DNA of 64,000 nt. Origin: Elgaria multicarinata webbii (Eukaryota; Chordata; Lepidosauria; Squamata; Anguidae). The translations under genes and the position numbers were made by a program. The DNA is taken from positions 15,518,006-15,582,005 of the forward strand of contig NC_086171.1 of NCBI RefSeq assembly GCF_023053635.1, read 5' to 3'. The notes below the pieces were generated by a model. That model made no database searches. It was not told the DNA's origin and saw nothing but the letters and a program-made list of their open reading frames with translations. Each line of letters opens with the position of its first letter. Position 1 is the first letter of the stretch. Below, piece after piece: positions 12,514 through 24,160 of this stretch.

Positions 12514-12631
12514 CAGCCTCATTTGTCCACCTTTAAATTTGTATATATTTATTGATCCCCATCACTGCTCTGTAACCCATATGTACATATGACAGCTAAT
12601 GATGGAGACCAGTGAAAGGAAATGACAAGCA

Positions 12632-12910
12632 TAAAAACATAAGAAGAGCCCTGATGCTGGATCAGACCAAGGGTCCATCTAGTCCAGCACTCTGTTCACA
12701 CAGTGGCCAACCAGCTGTCGACCAGGAACCCACAAGCAGGACGTGGTGCAACAGCACCCTCCCACCCATGTTCCCCAGCAACTGGTGCACACAGGCTTAC
12801 TGCCTCAGATACTGGAGATAGCACATAACTATCAGGGCTAGTAGCCATTGATAGCCTTCTCCTCCAGGAATTTATTCAACCCCCTTTTAAAGCCATCCAA
12901 ATTGGCAACA
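12632..12910 (-). mobile_element. CR1-type LINE 3' segment
   Basis: Reads GATCAGACCAAGGGTCCATC, CCAGCACTCTGTTCACACAG, CAACCAGCTGTCGACCAGGA and CCAGCAACTGGTGCACA, ending CCCTTTTAAAGCCATCCAAA. The sense strand is the reverse complement. The same family recurs at 13987-14130 and 21077-21850. Confidence 0.7.
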
Positions 12911-12961
12911 CTTACAGATGGAAAACAAGCAGATTAGAGAGAGAGAGAGAGATATATGATT

Positions 12962-13009
<48 letters not shown>
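12962..13009 (+). repeat. (GATA)n microsatellite
   Basis: About 12 uninterrupted GATA units, 370 bp upstream of the inferred LRRC72 start codon. Complementary to the (TCTA)n tract at 12451-12512. Confidence 0.97.
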
Positions 13010-13139
13010 CTCAAGAGCAAAAGAAACTCTTCTGGTACAACCTCTAACTAACTCTAACCTTGGTGTCAGTTAAAAGACTGTCCAGCTACATCTGTGTGAG
13101 ACAAAGGTTTAGATAGAATCCACCACCTTTTCTCTCAGC

Positions 13140-13379
13140 CTAACCTCCACTTTCCAACTGACAAGTCCCAACTGCCAGTGAGGCTGTGCTCTCTCTGCCT
13201 CCCCTCCCTGATTCTGTCCTGGAGGAGGGGCACCGTCTTGACAGACAGCTCCTCAGGTCCAGCTACCAAACATGCCAGATCACTTTATTACATCACCCAT
13301 TCCTTGATTGGCATTCACTTTCCCCTGCCCACAGCGTCTGGCTTTCTTGTGATGATTGCTCAAGAAGCGCAGTTCCAAA
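13140..13379 (+). promoter_or_regulatory. LRRC72: Probable LRRC72 promoter / 5' UTR
   Basis: The unique sequence just upstream of the inferred start holds an inverted CCAAT box (GATTGG, 13306-13311), no TATA box at a fitting distance, and AAAATGGCGGCCAC over the start codon. That last sequence fits the YY1 consensus AANATGGCGGC, a motif that sits just downstream of the transcription start in many TATA-less promoters. The region is not a strong CpG island. The transcription start is not determined. Confidence 0.45.
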
Positions 13380-13424
13380 ATGGCGGCCACATCTAGTGGC
13401 AATGCGAACCTTGAGAGCAAGAGT
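13380..13424 (+). CDS. LRRC72: LRRC72 coding exon 1 (inferred start exon)
   Basis: Fifteen codons, starting MAATSSGNANLESKS, run from an ATG in good context (AAAATGGCGGCC) to the strong donor GTGAGT at 13425. The exon ends in phase 0, exactly what the exon at 15101 needs. No other ATG-plus-donor in the 2 kb upstream of 15101 looks as good. The N-terminus of this family is poorly conserved, so the call rests on start context, donor strength and phase. Confidence 0.7.
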
Positions 13425-16400
13425 GTGAGTGACCCCAAGCCTCTGCCTATCCCTGCTTTCTTCATTTTGTCTTTTCCCTTGTCAGGTTTCTCCAAAAAAT
13501 TTCAGAGCTAGGTTGAAAAAAGGGGACCCTACTAACGGATCGCTTAACACCATGAAAAGTCAAACCTTTAAAATTCTTTCTTGGAGAATTCCACATGTGT
13601 TTCCCTCCTTCAATCTCTACTGTTGGTGTCTTCTTCAGACAAAACACATGGATTTAGATAGCTTCAACCCAATCTACATGGGATTTCTAAATAGCAATGC
13701 CCATTCCATCACTACATTCCATCACTACATGGCTTTGTAATTGTTTTTACATGTGATCAATATGATTTATGATGGATTCCTTCAAATTAATTTTCAATTT
13801 TTCAGTCTTATAGCTCAGTGGTAGAGCACATGGTGACTTGAATGCAAAAGGTCACAGGTTCAATCCTGACCAGTTCTTGGGAGGGCTGGAAAAGCTCTGT
13901 GACTGAAGAGCTAGCTGCTACTGCCAGTTAGTCTTGGTGGCCTTTCTCATCCTGGTGTCCTTAAGATGTGTTGGACGACAAATCCCATCATAAGAACATA
14001 AAAAGAGCCATGCTGGATCAGATCAAGGGTCCATCTAGTCCAGCACTCTGTTCACACAATGGCCAACCAGTTGTCCACCTGGAACCCACAAGCAGGACAT
14101 GGTACAATAGTACTAACCAGAATGGCCGTGCTGGTTGCAGGTGATAGGAGTTGTAGTCCAACACATCTGGAAGGCACCAGTTTTGGAGAGGCTGATATGG
14201 ACAACACACTCAGCCAGATGGGCCAATGTTCTGACTTGTTATAAGGCAACTTCCTACCTTCCTATAGCAGCCTACACCATATTCTCCACTTTCTGAGACT
14301 TGATATATAAGGACAAGGGAAAACCAGTGCAAGTTTTTCATTCTTGTCTGATCATATTTAATGTGCCCTGTGACATTCATGCCTGGGGCATTTTTTGGGT
14401 GGCATGCTAACACATGTGAATGCACCAATGCATGTCGTAATTGTATTTAAACATAACCAGCACATGTGGAACACTTTTATAGGAAAGAGCTCATATCCTG
14501 TACCAATAAGGCACCTCTTTTCAACCCTACCCCAGATTATTTTAATATCCAGGGTAGTCAAGAAAGCTAATATTATTAAGCCTCAGTCCTCAAAGCGGTT
14601 TGTCCACCCCCTCAGATTTGACAAGCTGAAAACAAAGAATTAATAGCCAAGGGCTGTATAACAAATGTCATATCTACATTTCTCCTCCAATTTTCTAGGA
14701 GCCAAGATTCCTCTAAGGCAGCCTTTCTCAACCTGGGGCGCTCCAGATGTGTTGGACTGCATCTCCCAGAATGCCCCAGCCAGCTGGCTGGGGCATTCTG
14801 GGAGTTGTAGTCCAACACATCTGGAGTGCCTCAGGTTGAGAAAGGCTGCTCTAAGGCATTCAGTGCTGTCTTTCCCACAAATATGTAATAATGCATGCAC
14901 TGAACCTAAATTAAGTAACAAAGTTAAAAACTAGAATGCAATAGCTGTAGTTTTTTGGTGTGTGTTTTTAAATTAAGAAACAGATACTAGAATTTCACTT
15001 TCCATTTTCATATATATGGATATATTTTGTTTCATTATAGTTCTATTTAATTGTTTGATTATAGTTCAATTATACGTTCTGACACACACTCTGTTTTCAG
15101 ATTTTAGAAAAACAGTTGAAGATATGTGGCTTTAGAAAAGATAAAGAAGTCACAGATTTGTACCTTGGGGAAAAGTAAGTACTGTGGGTTTTTTGGCTGT
15201 TGTGGGCACTGTTACATTTGATTAATCTATACTGCATCCTGTAGGCTAACACTATTTGCATGGGTCAACTGGAAATATATATTTTTGGACTGAACTTTAA
15301 AGTACCTAAAACAGAACTTACTTTTCAGTTCCATGAAAATATATTGGGGGCATCACTGCTCTTAAGTCTCATCTTAGCATAGTCTAGGGCCAGATCTACA
15401 CCAAGCAGGATATAGCACTATGAAAGTGGTATGAAAGCAGTATATGGAGCCAAGATCTACACTATTGCTTTTTAGCAGTAATGAAGTGCACTAACAACTG
15501 TTGCGGCCCATTGACAGATACTATATACCGCTTTCATAGTGTTATATCCTGCTTGGTGTAGATGTGTCATGGGCCCCAACAGTTGTCAGTGCACTTCAAT
15601 ACCACTATAAAGCAGTAGTGTAGATCCTGCCTAGATATCAAAATCAAATAAAATAGTGCAATTCTTTTAAGGCTAGATACAGCCCTCCACTTATGCCGTA
15701 GAACTTCCCTAGCCTCTTCTCTCCTCTTCACGTGCCTCAAATCTACCTGGAGGATCCCCAATCCTTTGGAGCAGATTTAGGTTATGTGTGGGCATGGGAT
15801 GCAAAGGGAATGGCCTCCTCCCATATGTACCTGCCGGGAACCTAAGATCATCCTGAGTGGTCCTTCTCCATGAGCCCCTGCCAAAGGAAGCGAGGCAGGT
15901 GCTACCAGGAGGAGGGTCTTCTCTCCTGTGGCACCGCGGCTGTGGAATGAGCTCCCTAAGGAGGTTCGCCTGGCACCCACACTACGTTCTTTTAGACTCC
16001 AGGTGAAGACCTTTTTTAACAGTCTATAAACTTAATTTTCACTTTGCTGTTTTAAATTTGTATTTCTGCACTTCTGCTGATTTTATCCTGGTTGTGCTTT
16101 TATATTGTATTTTATATCATGTTCGTATACTGTTGTTTTATACTTTGAATGGTTTTAATTTTTGTGAACCGCCCAGAAAGCTTTGGCTATGGGGCGGTAT
16201 AAAAATGCAATAATTCTGCCGACTGTTCTCTTTAGCTGGCAGAATGACACCATTGGATGCAACCGACTGTGATGTGAACACAGGCATGCACAGCACATTT
16301 CATTAGGCTGTGCACCCAGGGATTTTTTTAAAAAAGGCGAACATTTATTGAATACTCAATCATAAAGGACATTATTTTTATTCATTCATTTATTAAACCA

Positions 16401-19291
16401 GGCAGACACTGATGCCCTACTCCGCGTTCGGCTTGCCTGACCATGGGAGGGACGTTGGATGTGGGGAGGGGGATGAAGAGATGCTCCTCAAGCCCCAGCA
16501 TTGGTGGGGCTTTGTGGTGACACTGGCTGGAGGAGGGGCTTACGGGGAAATATTAGCCTTCAGGGGGCCTCCTCCCGGCCTCTTTGAAGCACAGCTTCCG
16601 GCAAAGAGGCTTTTCGCTCCTGCTGCTGAGAGCAAAGGTGCTCTCTCGGATGCAGCAGTCCTTTGGCATGGCAGCAGAGCAGCTGGGTGACCGTTCCCGC
16701 TCCGTCTGGATCCTCTTCGGGATCCCCACTCAATGGGCCCCTCAATTCAGCACTTATTGCTTGAGACATTAGGGTATGCCTGGGCACACCCAGAATACCC
16801 CTCATGTACACCTATGGATGTGAAGAAGATGACACACACATCAATGGAGAAGAAATATGAAATTATCCCACTTCCCATCTAGTAGATTCATTTCTGTAGT
16901 TTCTTGGGAAATGTGTTTATTCAAGAAATCTCAGATTGATTTCATCACTCTGCTTCATTAGAAGACTATGGATTTATTTGATAGGGCAGGAACTCTGATC
17001 ACTCACTAAGCCTTGTATATGCACACCCTTAGGTAAGACAGAAGAAGTTGTTGTTTATCTCGGTTATTGCTCCCAATCTTTTTTCGTGTACATCTGCTGT
17101 GAATATAACAACCCACTCCTATTTAGAGTTAGAAACGCACTGATTTTAATGGTCTTCCTTTGCATAGGATCAGGTTGCACCTTTCTTTCTCCTTCCTTCC
17201 CCATTTCACTGTCTAAAAGAACCATCTCTGGCAAGATGAAGAGGAGGAGGAGGAGGAGGAAGGCAAGATTTGGTCCAGGAGCTACTTGTTACTTGCCAAG
17301 CTCTACTTAGCTTGTTTCGTAATATTGACCAAAGACTTTCCAGAAATGACAGATTAATTGTTACCAAAGGGATCTCTTGGCATAGAAATAGACAGAGCAA
17401 CTAGAAGTATCTTGTGAACTCTGAGTCACTGAGTTGCATCCTGTTTTATGCAAACCATTTTGTTGTTTATTCGTTTCCGACTCTTCGGCCGTTGCCACCC
17501 CTAGCTCCCTCAAGGTCAAGTCTGTCACCTCCAGAATATCATCCATCCATCTTGCCCTTGGTCGGCCCCTCTTCCTTTTGCCTTCCACTTTCCCTAGCAT
17601 CAGCCTCTTCTCCAGGGTATCCTGTCTTCTCATTATGTGGCCAAAGTACTTCAGTTTTGCCTTTAATACCATTCCCTCAAGTGAGCAGTCTGGCTTTATT
17701 TCCTGGAGTATGGACTGGCTTGATCTTCTTGCAGTCCAAGGCACTAGTTTGCCATTATATCCAAACCAGCAAACAATGGCTTGTGCTTACCCTCCAAATC
17801 AGAATTGTTCATCATGACTTGATCCTGCAGTGCAATTTTGGTTTGTCCTAAACAGGAAGTAACCAATAGAATCTAAGCACCCAAGGACAATGTGGAGCAA
17901 GTAAGTCCACAGGACATTTGTAGGGTCAGGAACATTACATCTAAACCAGCTGCCCTGATGTTCTGTTGACTAGAATGGGGATGAAATAAAAAGTTACTAA
18001 CTACTAAAGTCTGTGCATGAACATTTCCAGTACAATTAATGAAGCATAGGGAATTCTGCTTCAGAGAGCTGTCATCTTAAGGAAATTGATTTGTTTAGCA
18101 GTAAATCGGAAAAGAATGCTGGAGGCCCCGAAAGCTCACTTCATAAAGGACATGGAAAGACAAGAATCCTTGCGTAAAGGAGCAGGTTTTATATATATCG
18201 GAATTAAACCCTACTTGAAACAAATTAAATGCCCTTTGGGTATTATCCCCAGATGAGTTTCTCCAGATTTGTGCCATTGATTTCAGTGGAATGTCTCAAG
18301 AGTAAGTTTGTGGATAGCAACCTGATCATCAAAAGGATCTTGATAGGCTTGGAGGTATAAAATGAATGAAACTGATTAATATTAAGTTTATAGTTTTAGA
18401 GGAGGAAAAATGGAAGCAATTTGTGTACTGGAAGCCAGGAAAGTTTTCTTTCTGCAGTCTGTAGCAAATAAATAACATTGTACCAAGATTGAGTATTTTG
18501 TCCAGCTTTAAGCCATAGTTTAATTGCCAAAACAAGCAAACGAAATCAGAATGCAGCATAATAAGGGATCTGCTCCAGCTGGTCTGTTCAAGGAGCAATT
18601 ACACCTGAGGGTGTCTAACCTGGCACCTGTTGCCACCAATGCACTAACAAACACCTCTCTTGGTGCCCACCAGGCTCCTCAGCCCTCTTGATTTTTATTT
18701 CCTTTCTTACGTTTTTTTAAAATTGTACTTTAAAAAAAGGGGTGGAGAGCTGGAATGCTGTAAAGCAAAGTTCAGCCCTCTAGTGCCAACTTCAAGTTCA
18801 AAAGAGTGGTTTTGGGTTTTAGAGCTCAGCTCCACTTGGGCCTTCCTTCACAACATGAACATTCAAACCAGGAAGTCCATAATTTCCCATTTTAAACAAA
18901 ATGGTAAGGGCATAACCCTATGCATATTTAGACTGGAAAAAGTCGAATTTCCTAGCATGATCCAACATGCATGGCTAGATGGAATATGCTGGGAGTTGTA
19001 GGGCTTTTTCCTGTCTAAACATGCATAAGAGTGTACCCTTAAGAGGCTTATTAAGCCGAGCTATGGTCATCTGAACTGGGCCACTGGCAACTAGTTTCTT
19101 CACCAGTGACTACTAGTGATATTCAGAAACAAGCCACTGCAATGTTTTTATGAGCAGTATTATAATACAATATCTAAGTGGGAATTAGAAGCTGAAGTTA
19201 TATAACTTTTCTTTCAGAGGATTAAGAGAAGTCCCTGATTTGTCACGGTTTCGGATATTAAAGTACCTGTGGCTAAACAACAATAAGGTAA

Positions 19292-19347
<56 letters not shown>

Positions 19348-22072
19348 TTATTTGTATCTCACCTTTTGCCCAATACTGGGCCTCAAGGCAGTATTACAAA
19401 GTTTAAAACATACATTTTAAAACATAGGGAAAGAAATGTAAAAAAAAATTAAAATTAAAATACACAACAAAATTATAAGTCAGTAGGGGGAGAAAACAAA
19501 CAAACAAGGGGACAGGCCCTCGCCTTGGTGTCGCCCTCTTCGGCGGTGCCCCCGCTGGTGGCAGACCCACCCCCAAAGGAGCCTGCCTCTTAAGCTCCCA
19601 GTCCCAAAAAGATGCTGCAGCTGGGGGTGAGATGGTTCTGTGCTGGGAGCCTGAGTCTGCTAGGAGGCAGTTGGAAGGTTCCGCAGACTAGGCAAACCCC
19701 CAAGGCAGGACAACAGCAGCCTCTGATTGGCCCCTTGCTTTGTAGGCTTCCTCTCCTGGCTGGATCAGATGGACAGTATCCTCCAGGTAGCAGGAGCCTG
19801 CCTCTTAAAATATAAAAATATAACATTTGCATGACTTTTGTACTTTGGGCTATATTTTTGGCAAGAAAAGTAAAGGTGGTGGTGGTTTGGTGAATTTACA
19901 GTCATGGTACAAACCAGCCAAATTCAGCATTTTGAATTTAAGAGAAAAGGTTTAAGCACATTCGTAACATTCACATTCAAATCAATTGGACTCGTTTTTA
20001 TTTTTTGCTGGGATTGTGCTTTGTATTAAGTGGTGCAGCTTGGCCTAGCCTTGTGTCCAAAATCCAGGGTCCTGCAATGACCACCCAGAGAACAGCAAGT
20101 GATGAGGGTACAGCACAAGCAAACTCCATTTTATTCCTCTATTCATCATGCTGCTACAAATTCAGTAAGCATAAAATGCAACATTACACATAGACTATTA
20201 TATTTTTAATTCAGGGTTAGAAAACCATTTGTTGTTCTAATATAGAAGGTATGCAGTTTAAACATATTCCACTTTAAACATGGAATAGTGATCCAGTGTG
20301 TGGAGAAGAGAAATGTTGTATAATAAACAATGACTAATGAGATTATTAAGGGCCTAAAACTAACTAGGTGCACCTAGAGATATGAAGGCCCAGGAAAAAC
20401 TCAGAAAAAAACAGACACCCCTTTCCCCAAGCCTGGATGCTATTTTTTCCCCATCTTTTATTCAGAAAAATTGGACAGCTTTGGATTCTGAAATATTTTC
20501 TTTTAGGATTTCAGACAAATTATTTATATATTGCTATCCAGTGTCTACTCCCCTTGAAATGATTTCTAAAAACTATGTAATGAGAACACTTTTATAGAAA
20601 GACTAGAGATTTAAAATGTCTGGAAATAATGTAGCTATGGGAAAAATATTTTTGTAAAAATCCTCTCTGTAAGATTCCCAGCATAGTTATTTCTTTCATT
20701 CCTTATTAAAAGTATTGATCTGAAGTATATTTTACTGATATACATTTATTCTCAGTTTCCCAACATGTGAGTACTGTCACCATTGTGCATTCTTGACTGT
20801 AAGTAAATGTGTGCTCTTTACAGTTTGGGTTTTGTTCTTTAGAATCCTGCATTTCTGATATTGAAGCAATCATGTAATGTAGTTCTAATCTAGTCAGACA
20901 ATAATTTCAAATTTACTGACTGAGTTTACTTTTAAAAGTTTTAAAATACAATCATAATTTTATGAGCAAACTAAGTTATACATAAAATAACTTTAGGAAC
21001 AGAAAGGCTGCTTTACATTCCTAAAACAGCCCTCCACAGCCTGTTTTGGACTACAGTACCCAGCATTCCTGGTCATAATAAGAGTCATGCTGATCAGACC
21101 AATTGTCCATCTAGTCCAGCATTCTGTTCACACAATGGCCAACCAGCTTTTGACCAGGTGTGGAGAATGTGGATAGGGAGACGTTTTTCTCCCTCTCCCA
21201 TAATACTAGAACCCAGGGTTATCCTATGAAACTGATTGGTGGGAGATTCAGGACAGATACAGCACATAGTTAAAACTATGGAATTCACTACCACGAGATG
21301 TAGCGATGGCCACCAATTTGGATGGCTTAAAAGGGAGGTTGGATAAATTCCTGTAGGAGAAGACTATCGATGGCTGCTACCTGTGATGGCCATGTGCTAC
21401 CTCCAGTATCAGAGGCAGTAAGCCTATATATACCAGTTACTGGGGAACATGGGTGGGAAGGAGCTGTTGCACCATGTACTGCTTGTGGGTTCCTGGTCGA
21501 CAGCTGGTTGGCCACTGTGTGAACAGAGTGCTGGACTGGATGGACCCTTGGTGTGATCCAGTCTAGTTCTTCTTATCTTCTTAAGTTCTTAACCCACCAA
21601 CAGAACACAAGTAGCATGTAGTGATCAGGACTAGTAGCCCTTGAGGGCCTTCTCCTCCATGAATTTGTCTAATCCCCCTTTAAAGCCATCTAAATTGGTG
21701 GCCATTACTACGTCTTGTAGAGATGAATTCACTGCACTGTGTGAAGAAGTACTTCCTTTTATTTGTCCTGAATCTCCCAGGTCAGAGCCATTTGGATTCC
21801 CATCTGCCACTCTGATTCCAAAGTTCCTTTTGAAAGAATGAAACCCAGCAGCTTTAGGTATCTCCAAAGTGGGCTGAGGGCAGTTCCTGGTATCTTAATA
21901 CAAAGTATATTAAAATTTAAATATGGAAATATTTATTTAAACAGATAAGCGTTATCATGATTGGTCATGAAAATAAATAGACAGACAGAAGGCTTTTTCA
22001 AAGTCCTATGACTCATAGGTTCTGGCACTCCCTATATATGGCTGAGAATATGGATGCATGTTTAAGACATAT

Positions 22073-22116
<44 letters not shown>

Positions 22117-24089
22117 TATCCCACATAATTTGGGAGTGCACAAAGGTTTGTTGCCTTGGGCTAACCATAATTGCATGCTGTATAATGTCAACTATGCTGA
22201 AAGGCTGTAGTTATTAAATGCTTTAAATCTTCTTTAAACATGGAGACAGAGAAGCTTTACTACTAAGCAGTCGGCTTCTTTGCATAGATCAGGCCTGTAT
22301 AACATAAGGCCACCTCTCTGTCTACTTATGAGCCCCCGGGCGAATTCTAAATAAAGATTATTTGTGATTCTTTCCCACTTCTTTATGGGAACATGTAAGA
22401 CTGCTGCTGTTGAACATAGTGGAATAGACTTAAGGGACATTTAATAGACATAAATGTGCATTCGCACAAGTGCGCATTAGCACAAGTGGAATGAAATTGT
22501 TCTACATCCTTAAAAAAAATTCAATTCTGTCAATGAACAGACACAGAATAAAAGATGCCTGATTAACGAAATCAGTACATCAATTGAGCTAAGTTGAATC
22601 ATGCAGACAAATAGCCTCTGTCATTTTCCTTTGCTGTTAAGGACATCAGATGGTCCCAGAGTGGCATTTTAAACAAACTCCATCTGAGATATATAACCTG
22701 CTCTTTACAACTCATTGTTTCTAGAAATCGGAGGATCATTCTCTTACACTCAAAAATGCACCACAGTGGTTTATCTCAACATGAGACTCCAACAAATAAC
22801 GAGTCAAAAAAAATTGAAAACTCATCGGTTTTTCATAACTGTTCCTTTTCATAACTCTTCTCGTGATTTAGTGCTCTCTTTAGTGCGATTCAGACCACGT
22901 TTTCACGAACAACACATGAGGTGGTAAACCTCTCTTAAAGGTGCCACTTTAGGTGGGAAAAGGGTGGGTGGGTCTGGCATGATGGAATGTTCTCCCTTGA
23001 AAAATTAGAAATGCAACACATAAAAAAAAAAACCACATTGATGGGAGAAAGCTAGGCTTAAACCCGCCTTGCCAGCATCAAGTTTTCTGTGTGCAGGGAT
23101 TTACTTATTTTTTTCACTGAAGGTGCCTTAGATGCTGTGGAATCTCCCCTCCTCCAGGCACATTTGTTTATTTTATTAAATTTCACATGTTTCTTCCATG
23201 ATAGATCTCAAGGTGGCATACCTGGGTTTATAGGGCAGGTAGGCTCCCCAGCTGGACACCCACATTAGACCCCACATGCTTCCATTTAGCAAGTTTGCTG
23301 CATCATGTGCCTTCAGAGCATGCCCAGGGACCAGGTTATCAGTTCATCTGCAGTTTGTGAGTGCTAGGCCATCATGAAGGTCCGTTTTCTGCTGATCAAC
23401 ACTCTGTCTGCCAACCCACACTGACTGGATGCTGCACTCTGAGTGCTAGCAGACCATAAGCCTTTGCTGCAGCTCTTCTCTCCCTACTGTGAGTGCCTTG
23501 TGCCACTTCAGGGCAAAAGAATATGTTTGCGGTTTCAGCACACCACTAATTTATCTCTGCTACTAAATCCAGTTTTGGAGACCACTCAGAGAAGAGCCTT
23601 CAAATACAGGCTCCCTCTCTGTTGACGTCAGGCAGGCGCCAGCCTTGGCACCTGCTGAATACTACTCTGATTGGTCAGCCACCATTTTAGTGGCATAATT
23701 TGATGTAAAATGTTTTTATTCTGCTTTGACCCCTTTCCCCCCTTTCTTTTTAAATTATTCACCTCTTAGGGATCTCTCTGGATGTAGAGAGGTGTAGAAA
23801 ATCTATAAATAAATAAATAAATTGTGGGGATAGGTTGGCGTTAAGGTTTTTTTGTTGTTGTTGTTCTTTGAGTGTTGATCTGAAATGTTCTGTATGCAAC
23901 TTTAACCTGAGTTGAAACTAGACCAATCTCATTCAACTGGCTAATTTAAAGACAGTTTTCTAAGATGCGTTAACCAATATAGTTTTATTCAGGCATTCCA
24001 AAAGCTACAACAGGAACAATGTGAGCAGAGCGAGCATGCTAGCCCCCCCCCCCTGTCATTATTATTAGGAACTCTTGGAGGATGACTTC

Positions 24090-24160
<71 letters not shown>

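Noticed and set aside
13806-13868. tRNA gene
   Set aside because: A and B boxes are present, but the acceptor and anticodon stems do not fold and the sequence continues into a SINE body. Same for 36.1, 37.7, 39.6, 45.2, 53.8 and 59.7 kb.
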